Shown here: positions 43,771 through 52,025 of the stretch, piece by piece
Position numbering within the stretch: position 1 is the first letter of the stretch
Layout: each line of letters starts with the position of its first letter
Origin: Pontibacter korlensis
Lineage (GTDB): Bacteria; Bacteroidota; Bacteroidia; Cytophagales; Hymenobacteraceae
DNA length: 64,000 nucleotides
Direction of reading: 5' to 3'
Assembly: GCF_000973725.1 (NCBI RefSeq)
Contig: NZ_CP009621.1
Coordinates: 5,139,001-5,203,000, forward strand
Position numbers and translations under genes: made by a program
Notes under the pieces: model-generated
Database searches by the model: none
Seen by the model: the letters and a program-made list of their open reading frames with translations, nothing else
What the model was told of the DNA's origin: nothing

Positions 43771-44697
43771 ATGAAAGATTTGCGCATTGTGTTTATGGGA
43801 ACGCCGGATTTTGCCGTGCCTACCCTGCAGACACTCGTGGAACACAAGTATAACGTAGTAGCTGTGATCACCGCCCCCGATAAACCGGCCGGCCGTGGAC
43901 AAAAGCTGAATCAGTCGCCGGTGAAAGAATACGCGGTGGCACAGGGAATTCCGGTACTGCAGCCAACAAATCTCAAATCTGAGGTATTTTTGGAGGAGCT
44001 GCGCAGCTATCGAGCTAACCTGCAGATTATTGTGGCGTTCCGCATGCTACCGGAGGTGGTGTGGGCAATGCCTGAGCTTGGGTCTTTTAACATCCATGCT
44101 TCGCTGCTGCCGCAGTATCGTGGAGCGGCGCCTATCAACTGGGCTATTATCAACGGCGAGAAAGAAACAGGCGTTACCTCCTTCTTTTTGAAACACGAGA
44201 TTGATACCGGCGATTTGATTTTTCAGGAGCGAGTGCCTATTCTTGATGAGGATGATTTCGGTACGTTGTATGAAAAGCTAAAGTATAGCGGAGCGGAACT
44301 AGCGCTCCGTACAGTTCAGGCTATAGAGCGTGGTGAAGTACAGCCTCAGCCACAGGTAACTTCTGCAGAAACCAAACATGCTCCTAAAATTTTCAAGGAT
44401 ACATGCGAGATAAACTGGGGTATGCCAGCCGAAAAAGTGCGAAACTTCATTCGGGGGCTAAGTCCTTACCCTGCCGCTTGGTCAAAGCTGAACGGCAAGA
44501 ACTTCAAAATCTTTAAGGTAGAGGCACTGGAAAATGCTGGTTATACTTCTGAGCTAGGAACAGTCCATACCGACAATAAAACTTTTCTGCACATCCAAAC
44601 TGCTGCCGGAGCCATATCTGTACTTGATTTACAAATGGAAGGTAAAAAGCGGATGCCTGTACAGGACTTATTGCGGGGGTATAACTTTAATGTATAA
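43771..44697 (+). CDS. fmt: Methionyl-tRNA formyltransferase
   Basis: A 308-residue enzyme formylating initiator Met-tRNA with 10-formyl-THF. Family motifs are VFMGTPDFAVPTLQTL at the N-terminus, the hydrolase-fold motif FNIHASLLPQYRGAAPINWA (catalytic N and H, about residues 107-126) and the C-terminal tRNA-binding region with IRGLSPYPAAW. It is closely spaced with the NamZ-like gene and with folA (6 bp), which supplies reduced folate. Confidence 0.95.
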   Translation: MKDLRIVFMGTPDFAVPTLQTLVEHKYNVVAVITAPDKPAGRGQKLNQSPVKEYAVAQGIPVLQPTNLKSEVFLEELRSYRANLQIIVAFRMLPEVVWAMPELGSFNIHASLLPQYRGAAPINWAIINGEKETGVTSFFLKHEIDTGDLIFQERVPILDEDDFGTLYEKLKYSGAELALRTVQAIERGEVQPQPQVTSAETKHAPKIFKDTCEINWGMPAEKVRNFIRGLSPYPAAWSKLNGKNFKIFKVEALENAGYTSELGTVHTDNKTFLHIQTAAGAISVLDLQMEGKKRMPVQDLLRGYNFNV

Positions 44698-44703
44698 GTA
44701 CAG

Positions 44704-45189
44704 ATGATAGCAATAGTTGTAGCCGCCGCCGAGAACAATGTTATCGGCAAGGATAATGACCTGATTTGGTATCTGCCTGCAGACTTAAAACACTTCAAGA
44801 AGCTTACGATGGGGCACCCTATGATCATGGGGCGCAAAACGTATGAGGCAATCGGTAAGCCGCTGCCTGGCCGCACTTCTATCGTTGTTACTTCGCAGGA
44901 AGATTACAAAGCAGATGGTTGTGTAGTTGTGCATTCATTAGAAGCAGCTTTTGCCAAAGCTAAGGAGTTAGATGAACACGTAAGTGTCATTGGAGGAGCC
45001 AATGTATATGAGCAGGCGCTGCCTTTTGTAGATACGCTCTATTTTACTCGTGTGCACCATGCCTTTGAGGGTGATGCTTTTTTTCCGGAGTTATCTGAGG
45101 AAGAGTGGCAAGTAGTAGAGCAGGAATACCACGAACCTGATGAAAGGAATGAATACAGCTATACTTTCATGACGCTAAAAAAGAAGTAA
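44704..45189 (+). CDS. folA: Dihydrofolate reductase
   Basis: A 161-residue DHFR: AAAENNVIGKDNDLIWYLPADLKHF (substrate/NADPH N-terminal motif with the catalytic acidic D of PADLK), TMGHPMIMGRKTYEAIG, and the cofactor motif VIGGANVYEQAL. It makes tetrahydrofolate and sits next to fmt, a folate-using enzyme. The TAA stop is inside the left arm of a 27-bp hairpin shared with porU2. Confidence 0.95.
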   Translation: MIAIVVAAAENNVIGKDNDLIWYLPADLKHFKKLTMGHPMIMGRKTYEAIGKPLPGRTSIVVTSQEDYKADGCVVVHSLEAAFAKAKELDEHVSVIGGANVYEQALPFVDTLYFTRVHHAFEGDAFFPELSEEEWQVVEQEYHEPDERNEYSYTFMTLKKK

Positions 45190-45244
45190 CAGCAAAAGCA
45201 ATAAAGAAGAAGGGCCGCCCTTCTTCTTTATTGCTTTTGCTGTT
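45188..45244. terminator. 27-bp perfect-stem bidirectional terminator
   Basis: Arms 45188-45214 and 45218-45244 are perfect reverse complements (27 bp) around CCG. It lies between convergent folA and porU2, overlaps the folA stop codon, and touches the porU2 stop. Confidence 0.88.
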
Positions 45245-48200
45245 TAACGCAGGATATACAGCTTACCATAGCCGTTCTTAAAAGATCCATCACCAAAGGT
45301 GTTTCTGTGCTTCCTGAACTCCTCCTCTTTACTCATTACCACACGGTACAGGTATACTCCATTAGCCAGCTTATCACCATACATATCGGTGCCATCCCAC
45401 GCATATTCTGTTTTGTTATTACCAATACGTAGTGGGCCAAGTTCTTCTTTCATGATCTCTTTCACCACCTTACCTGTAATAGTTAAGATCTGAATCTTGA
45501 TATGCTCAGGAATAGTGCTACCCGTGACTGTGAAAATAAAATTAGTCTTGGTTGAGAATGGATTCGGGAACGGATAGAAATTAGATATACTTGACTCACT
45601 AACTACTTCGAACCCGATCTTGTAAGGCGATACACCAGAGTCTTTACCCGCCGCATCTTTGGCTTGTACCTGCAGCGTATACTTGCCATCAGCTAACTTT
45701 GCCGGCTTATACTCCAACTTAAAATCGCTATTCTCAGTTGCCGGGGTATACACCACCTCGGCATTATTCATTAGTTCAACTTCCTGCAAATTTCCAGCAG
45801 GATCAGTAACCACCATTGACATTTTAGAAGGATCCCGAAGGAAGATATGCCTGTTCTCATCCTTTACTGTTACGCTTATGAGTGGGCTTGGCGATACAAT
45901 ATCTCCATCCAAAATATGTATACCATCAAAGGCTACATCCATTATTGGGTGTAATTTAGACTTTACGCCAAAGCCAACTTCATATATGTTATTTGCATAC
46001 TCCTGTTCTGGTAGCAGCCTAGGGTTAACATAGAAACTGATTCTATAGTCTCCATCAAAAGCATCCGTGGCAACAGCATGATTGAAGTATACAGTCTCAT
46101 TAGCTCCGGCAGGCTTGATTTTGAAATGTGAGGTCACAGTCTGGATACCCTCACCACTAAGTGTAACCTCTACTGTTAATGAATCTGTGAAGGCTGTAGA
46201 CGTTACGTTCTGGAAAGCCATTGGCACTAATAAGCGTCCACTACTAGCCTGCAAGGTTAAATCCTCAGTACTTGCCTTTACTAAATCCGGTCGGATAACG
46301 CCTTCCGGCACAGGATCATACAGCACAAACCACTGTTTTAATTGTGGTGCTGTACGGGCAGCAGAATCTGATAGAAACGCAGACAATCTCAGGTTTGGAT
46401 ACTGGTTAGCACTTATGTGGGATATATCAAGCACCTTCGAGGTGACATTATCCTGTAGTACTGTCTCAACTCCTTCAGTATCCACACCTATAAGACTTAA
46501 CTTATACTTATCATCACCGCCCGCATACTTCTCTATATTATGATGCAGCGTGTTCCACCTTAAAGCAGGGCCAATCAAGGTAGAAGTGATGGTGCCTGCA
46601 GGCCTATTAGACTCCAGTGTTACATTTAGAGCTATGCTTTGAGAAGATGCAGGAATCCCGCCCTCACGCTCAGCCTCCTCTTTGGAGTATGTCCTTTCTT
46701 GAGCTGTACCAGGCGCAGCTCCTTTTTGACCAACAATAGCAAAAGGATCACCCGTTTTAAGGTTGTCAATTAGCTTAGAACCTATGCTTCTGAACGCAGC
46801 TTTCGCTTCTTCAGGTAGATTATCAAATGGCACTTTATGTATTCCCATAATGGCTACATAGTATCCTTCAGGCACAGCATCTATGAATGTTTTTATCTTC
46901 CTCAAATTCGCTGTCACTAACTGGCCGTTCGCATTCAACAAAGCTCCAGTATCGAACAGATATCTCCCCCCCTGGTACCCACATACTGTCTGCCCAGGTA
47001 GATCCGCTACCTGCTCAAGCGTTATATTGTTGAACACAAACATGTAGAAACGGGATTGACTATTTCTATAGTAAGACGGGTCTCCTCCACAGTAATAACT
47101 TAATTGCTGATTACCATCTAGGAATATTCCATAAGGAGGATTACTGAAATGAATGTCCCCTCCAGCGGTCTTTAGGTCAACAAACTTTCGGGTAGTTCCA
47201 AACTCCCAAGTTCCTGTTTCCTGATCAAGTGAGTCCACTCCAGCTACCTTTACTTCTTTGAACTGTCCCTTATGGCTTTGGGACCAACCAGCATCAACAT
47301 TCGGAATATGTCTAAAGGAGCTATTTACCCAAACTGTATCTTCACCCATTTCATAAGAGTCAAAACGAGCACGCCAGAAATAAACTAAACTGTCATTTGT
47401 TGTGCTATTGTTCAAAAGGTTTACATCCCATGAGGCAAAACCTGATTTAGCAACAGTTGTATTCTTACTCCATGGGCTATCGAACGTGTTGGTTGTGTCA
47501 ATCTCTATATAGACACCCTTGTTCAATTTTGAAGAATTAGCTTGTACGGCTAAAGTTGCGTTGCCTTCTCCAATGATTGAATATTTAGAGGGTGTAACAA
47601 TAGTTAAGCCACTAGCAGAGATATATTGCTGATAAATTGCAACATTATTATTCTCATTCAGTTCTTCAAAATCGTTAGGACTATCTGCTTTAACCTCGAA
47701 AATATTCATACCTAGCGCAATACTCCCTCTGTTGGATAGCTTTACTCTAACTTTGCTAGTGTTATAAACAGGACCAACCCTGAACGACTGTTCTGTAACA
47801 GAATTATCTGGTAGAGTACGCTTCACAGAAAAAGTGATAGAGTCTGTAATAGCTTTTCCTAAATTTCTTGCTTCAAAGGATAATACTATTGAATCTGATG
47901 CAGCAGTTGCCATACCTCCAGCATTATCATAAAGATTAAAGCTGTTTTCTCCTATAAGATAATCAGGCTTACTAGGGTTATACATATGTACTGCCGGGTC
48001 TCCTTGCAGTACTGTCTCTAACACCATAGCGATAGCTAGATCATTTTGAGTAGTTTGGGTTACTTTTCTAATTACCTCCTGTTGGACCTCTCCAAGTGTC
48101 CTTCCATAAAATTTATCATCAGCTAATCCTGTAGAATACATATAAGAAGTGTACAGGTTTAGATAAGGAGGGTAGCCTGCAGCTACATGTGCGACTAATG

Positions 48201-50268
48201 CTATAGCACCTCTTTTGGGAGTATTCAACCACCCCTCTCCAAATGAGGTGTAGTTAGCAACGAAAGCATTTCCAACGTTACACCCGTTCATGAACATAAC
48301 CGGATACTTTCCTTCATTTCTGTAGCTATTTACCGGACTAGCTGGAGATCCAACATCTAGGTCGGTGGTGGCTGGGGAGCTATGCCCAAAGAAGGTTATC
48401 AAAGAAACGCCTTCATTTACTTCTTTTGATATATCCAGAGTTTCTACAACCTCACTTAGATTTCTCCTCGACTTTTCTACAACACTAGCTCCTAAGTAGG
48501 GGCCTTTTGCAATATTGCTATAGTTAGTTATATAACCATTTATTCTCTCAATTTCACTTGCAGAAAGCCCTCCCCCTAAATGTAAAACGTTCTTCCGCCA
48601 TGCTAGCCCATCCGGAGTTGCGTCATATGCCCTAACTTTATCCAAGTAGTTAACGATATCTGTTGCCGTCAAAGCAGACACACGACCGGTTGGCATGGCT
48701 GGGACATAGCTCCCACTCTTGAAGTTAACTGTAAAAAACAAGTCCGAGGCAGGTACTCCGCCGGTAGGTACAATATCCAAAGCTCGGTGTGCAGGATTTC
48801 GATAACTTATTCTATCCATTTCAACACCTTTTCCCAGTAACAACAAATGTTTTTGTCGAGGAGAAGTACTCATGAACGAGCAAAAACGGCGAATACTGTT
48901 AGCCGAGAAATCTCCATAGTGAAATTGATTTACAAGGTCATCTACAAATACTAGAAGCGTATCATAACCACCTCCGGCAACTGAACTTCTGTAGGCTGCA
49001 TATTCCTTCGGAGCCGGCAGAGAGCTTCCACCTGCTCGTTGCATCAAAACTTTATTAGATACAATGATATAATTATGTTCTCCTGGCTTTATATCTCGAA
49101 ACAGTACTCTTTTCGGGAGTTCTGCTGGCAACAAAGTTATATTAGTATTGGCGACCAAGACTTTACGACTTGAGCCAGACTGGTTAATCACAAACCCTCT
49201 TTTCTCACCGTTTGCTAAACCAGCAATTCTTACTACATTATTAGAATTTGATACGTCATATGCAACTACAGTTGAGGGAGCTGCAGAAAATTCATAGTAT
49301 AATGAGCCAGAGCGAAGAGAATCAGAATAAATGACCATGGAGTTCCCTGTAAATATGCTCTTCTGAGGAAAAAGCACCTGTGCATAAGCTAATCCCATTC
49401 CAGTGGTTTTGCCATTTACAGCTAAGGGAGCTAACTGAATAGTAAGCTTACTATTCTGAATATTTATGTCAGAATAGTTTAGTGGGTGGGTTGTCTTAGA
49501 AAAGCTATAGTCTCCATACTCGAGCGTTGCAATGGTTCGTGTACTACCATTTACAGTATTGATGTTGAACCTATGCACACCAGTATTTGGCCCAACTGTA
49601 ACAACATGAAGAGAGGGCGCAGGACCAGTGCTTTCCAAATTAGTAATGTTAGTTATCTCAAAACTTCTAACACCAGTGGTTATACTTGAGAAGTAGCCTT
49701 CTCCTGCGTCTAACCAAGGCATCCTATTGTCTCCATACAATTTACCATGGCTATAATTAGTAGCTGTTAACAACGTCGCCTTCGCAAAATGATAAGGCTC
49801 CGGTGTTAGACCATTAGGGGCGGGGTTTTCCTCGCGCATGCGTTTGTTGCCGCCTGCAGGATTAACTGTCAAGAAGTAAGCGGCTGTATCGGTGTACATG
49901 CTGTAGAGCTGATGCACTTGATGCGCCGGGTCTTTATATAGTTCCTGGTCTAGTACACCGTCGTTTCGCTCACCGTAAAACTCCATGTAGTCCTGCTGGT
50001 CCAGGCGCCCATCGGCTTCTCCTGCTACATGAATAGAAACTTCCTTGCCTCGGCGGAAGAGTTGCAGGTGCTGCGGGTTAACATTAGCTAAGCCTAACTG
50101 CTGTAGGTAAGCATAATCCAGTTTATAGAGACCAGTCTCTACAACCTTCAATTTATAGTATGTTTTAGAGTAGTCTATCCACTCATTTCCGTATTGCTCT
50201 TGCGCCTTAGCCACACCAGACGCTAGAGCAGCAATCAATAGAAGAGCTGCCGTTAAAAATCGTTTCAT
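45244..50268 (-). CDS. porU2: Type IX secretion sortase-like C25 peptidase PorU2
   Basis: A 1674-residue exported protein, start at the Met of MKRFLTAALLLIAALASGVAKAQ (50268) which forms a signal peptide. The gingipain-like C25 domain has TFFGHSSP (His at residue 629 of this form) and VMFMNGCNVGN (Cys at 663), the catalytic dyad of PorU sortases. The rest is a series of beta-sandwich regions, and the C-terminus has FYPFPNPFS ... NGVYLYRV, a CTD/FlgD-like module. Being near 1700 residues and paired with a PorV-like gene, it fits the PorU2 branch rather than canonical PorU. It would remove CTDs and attach cargo at the cell surface. Confidence 0.88.
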   Translation of the reverse strand: MKRFLTAALLLIAALASGVAKAQEQYGNEWIDYSKTYYKLKVVETGLYKLDYAYLQQLGLANVNPQHLQLFRRGKEVSIHVAGEADGRLDQQDYMEFYGERNDGVLDQELYKDPAHQVHQLYSMYTDTAAYFLTVNPAGGNKRMREENPAPNGLTPEPYHFAKATLLTATNYSHGKLYGDNRMPWLDAGEGYFSSITTGVRSFEITNITNLESTGPAPSLHVVTVGPNTGVHRFNINTVNGSTRTIATLEYGDYSFSKTTHPLNYSDINIQNSKLTIQLAPLAVNGKTTGMGLAYAQVLFPQKSIFTGNSMVIYSDSLRSGSLYYEFSAAPSTVVAYDVSNSNNVVRIAGLANGEKRGFVINQSGSSRKVLVANTNITLLPAELPKRVLFRDIKPGEHNYIIVSNKVLMQRAGGSSLPAPKEYAAYRSSVAGGGYDTLLVFVDDLVNQFHYGDFSANSIRRFCSFMSTSPRQKHLLLLGKGVEMDRISYRNPAHRALDIVPTGGVPASDLFFTVNFKSGSYVPAMPTGRVSALTATDIVNYLDKVRAYDATPDGLAWRKNVLHLGGGLSASEIERINGYITNYSNIAKGPYLGASVVEKSRRNLSEVVETLDISKEVNEGVSLITFFGHSSPATTDLDVGSPASPVNSYRNEGKYPVMFMNGCNVGNAFVANYTSFGEGWLNTPKRGAIALVAHVAAGYPPYLNLYTSYMYSTGLADDKFYGRTLGEVQQEVIRKVTQTTQNDLAIAMVLETVLQGDPAVHMYNPSKPDYLIGENSFNLYDNAGGMATAASDSIVLSFEARNLGKAITDSITFSVKRTLPDNSVTEQSFRVGPVYNTSKVRVKLSNRGSIALGMNIFEVKADSPNDFEELNENNNVAIYQQYISASGLTIVTPSKYSIIGEGNATLAVQANSSKLNKGVYIEIDTTNTFDSPWSKNTTVAKSGFASWDVNLLNNSTTNDSLVYFWRARFDSYEMGEDTVWVNSSFRHIPNVDAGWSQSHKGQFKEVKVAGVDSLDQETGTWEFGTTRKFVDLKTAGGDIHFSNPPYGIFLDGNQQLSYYCGGDPSYYRNSQSRFYMFVFNNITLEQVADLPGQTVCGYQGGRYLFDTGALLNANGQLVTANLRKIKTFIDAVPEGYYVAIMGIHKVPFDNLPEEAKAAFRSIGSKLIDNLKTGDPFAIVGQKGAAPGTAQERTYSKEEAEREGGIPASSQSIALNVTLESNRPAGTITSTLIGPALRWNTLHHNIEKYAGGDDKYKLSLIGVDTEGVETVLQDNVTSKVLDISHISANQYPNLRLSAFLSDSAARTAPQLKQWFVLYDPVPEGVIRPDLVKASTEDLTLQASSGRLLVPMAFQNVTSTAFTDSLTVEVTLSGEGIQTVTSHFKIKPAGANETVYFNHAVATDAFDGDYRISFYVNPRLLPEQEYANNIYEVGFGVKSKLHPIMDVAFDGIHILDGDIVSPSPLISVTVKDENRHIFLRDPSKMSMVVTDPAGNLQEVELMNNAEVVYTPATENSDFKLEYKPAKLADGKYTLQVQAKDAAGKDSGVSPYKIGFEVVSESSISNFYPFPNPFSTKTNFIFTVTGSTIPEHIKIQILTITGKVVKEIMKEELGPLRIGNNKTEYAWDGTDMYGDKLANGVYLYRVVMSKEEEFRKHRNTFGDGSFKNGYGKLYILR

Positions 50269-50308
50269 GCTCAAAGTATTATACATGTGCTGTGGGCAAA
50301 CTTGTTGT

Positions 50309-51406
50309 TTAATCGAATGCGTAACCCAGAGATACTATAACTGAAGAAGTATTTGAGCTTCCGACTGAGTTACTTTCGCTGTTGTTGATGCGCGATAGGG
50401 CAAGATCCAGGTTCAGGCCACTAGTCTTGATTCCGACACCAAAATTAGGCTGAATACGTTTGGTAGTACCTCCGACAAAATTCATGGTCTCTTGGTAATT
50501 GTTTAGGCCTGCGCGCACAAATACTGAGTTTGCATACGCAAGCTCCAGACCTATATGAGGGTCTACCGACATCGGGTCGGACTTCAGGAGCACATTGCGT
50601 TTTCCGTCGAAAGTAAAGTCTATATCGGTGGCTAAAACAGCCGATAAGTCATCTGTGAAGCGAAACGACTTGCCAACCCCAAGTATAATCCGAGGCAGGG
50701 TAAGCTCTGCAGTATTCTCAGGCAAGTCATTCCCTGTTTGCATGTAGGCCTCTTCCAGCTCCTCTACATTATGAGTCCAGGCGGTGAAGGTGGTGGTAAT
50801 GTCTTTGGCCATCAAACCAAACTGCCATGACCCGCGTTGCAACTGAGCACCGGCATCAATGCCAAAGCCATATGCATCGGCAAAATCGCCTACATTGCGG
50901 TAAATGATTTTGGCGCTGGCGCCTAACTGTAGCCCTTGTATCAGGCTGCTCTTTCGTGCGTAGGAAAGCAAAAGAGCATAATCAGCTACAGAGAAGAAAC
51001 GAATACTGTCATACTGGATGTAGCCATACTCGTTCTGCAGGCGGCGGGTGTCAGCAATATCATCTACACCTACTCTTATAACCGAAACAGCCAGCGCACT
51101 GCTGGAGTCCAGTGGCATGGCAAAACTACCGTAGTCATTTTTGGCAATTCCGGCAAAAAGCTCTGAGTGCATCAGGCTAACGTTATACTTGTTCGGCAAG
51201 CGCAGCAAACCGGCGGGGTTCCAGTAGCCGGCAGTGGCATCCTCGGCTATGGCCGACTGCACATTACCCATACCCAGCGCACGAGCACCTACCCCCAGGT
51301 TCAGAAACTCATTGCTATACTTTGGGGTGGATACCTGAGCATCAGCCACTGACCATATAAGCAGAAGCATCGCCGCCAGCAGGCAACGAAGAAAAAATTT
51401 ATTCAT
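50309..51406 (-). CDS. porV2: PorV2-type type IX secretion outer-membrane protein
   Basis: A 365-residue FadL-like outer-membrane barrel: signal peptide ending ADAQ (about 24), then the PorV/PorQ signature EFLNLGVGARALGMGNVQSAIAEDATAGYWNPAG, and alternating strands to a terminal LGYAFD. PorV shuttles T9SS cargo to the PorU sortase; it lies 40 bp upstream of the PorU2-type gene, so the two form an operon. A full-consensus promoter lies at 51550-51581. Confidence 0.85.
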   Translation of the reverse strand: MNKFFLRCLLAAMLLLIWSVADAQVSTPKYSNEFLNLGVGARALGMGNVQSAIAEDATAGYWNPAGLLRLPNKYNVSLMHSELFAGIAKNDYGSFAMPLDSSSALAVSVIRVGVDDIADTRRLQNEYGYIQYDSIRFFSVADYALLLSYARKSSLIQGLQLGASAKIIYRNVGDFADAYGFGIDAGAQLQRGSWQFGLMAKDITTTFTAWTHNVEELEEAYMQTGNDLPENTAELTLPRIILGVGKSFRFTDDLSAVLATDIDFTFDGKRNVLLKSDPMSVDPHIGLELAYANSVFVRAGLNNYQETMNFVGGTTKRIQPNFGVGIKTSGLNLDLALSRINNSESNSVGSSNTSSVIVSLGYAFD

Positions 51407-51549
51407 CCTCGAACAGTAAAGGTTATTTCACTCGCAAAAATCTATATCTAAACTCTAAAATCCTTCCCAGCGGCTCTACACGTGCTTTGGTGCCCCCTTA
51501 ACATTCAATTGGCTGTTTTAGTTGATTTTAGGAGGGATATATTTTTATC

Positions 51550-51581
51550 CAAATCTACTCATTTATAATAATAAATCTCAA
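51550..51581 (-). promoter_or_regulatory. Probable promoter of porV2-porU2
   Basis: Minus-strand TTG (51581-51579), 21 bp, then TAGATTTG (51557-51550). The leader to the ATG at 51406 would be about 135 nt. It shares the 51407-51684 intergenic region with the divergent padR promoter. Confidence 0.55.
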
Positions 51582-51629
51582 CCTCAGAACCATTATAAAA
51601 AAAGGTCGTAAAGAAAAACAAACAGTACC

Positions 51630-51660
51630 TTGCGTTACATAGTACCTTATCATATATTTG
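51630..51660 (+). promoter_or_regulatory. Promoter of padR-pspC operon
   Basis: TTG (51630-51632), a 20-bp spacer and TATATTTG (51653-51660): a full match to the Bacteroidota consensus, 25 bp before the padR ATG at 51685. Confidence 0.7.
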
Positions 51661-51684
51661 CCTCAACATTATAACGGGATCATC

Positions 51685-52023
51685 ATGAAAGTAGAAAACA
51701 CACAAGTGCAGATGAGGAAGGGAATTCTCGAATTCTGCATCCTGGAGATTATCTCTCGTGGTGAAGTTTATGCGTCCGATATGTTGGAGGAGCTCACAGC
51801 GGCCAAGATGATCGTTGTGGAGGGTACCCTCTACCCCTTGCTCACCCGCCTGAAAAACGCACAGCTTCTGGAATACAATTGGGTTGAGTCCACCTCTGGC
51901 CCACCACGAAAGTATTATCGCCTCACCGAGACCGGCAAGGAGTTTCTTGAGCAGCTCCGGAACACCTGGTCCGAATTAGTTGACTCCACTGAATACATTA
52001 TCCGAAACAAGAAAGCCCAGTAA
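51685..52023 (+). CDS. PadR-family transcriptional regulator
   Basis: A 112-residue winged-helix regulator: MRKGILEFCILEIISRGEVYASDMLEELTAA ... EGTLYPLLTRLKNAQLLEYNW is the PadR DNA-binding domain, with a short C-terminal helix (FLEQLRNTWSELVDSTEYI) for dimerisation. The start at 51685 (MKVENTQVQ) is used because the longer form would begin at the -7 element. It lies 2 bp upstream of the PspC gene. PadR-PspC pairs are common in Bacteroidota; it probably regulates its own operon. Confidence 0.9.
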   Translation: MKVENTQVQMRKGILEFCILEIISRGEVYASDMLEELTAAKMIVVEGTLYPLLTRLKNAQLLEYNWVESTSGPPRKYYRLTETGKEFLEQLRNTWSELVDSTEYIIRNKKAQ

Positions 52024-52025
52024 TC

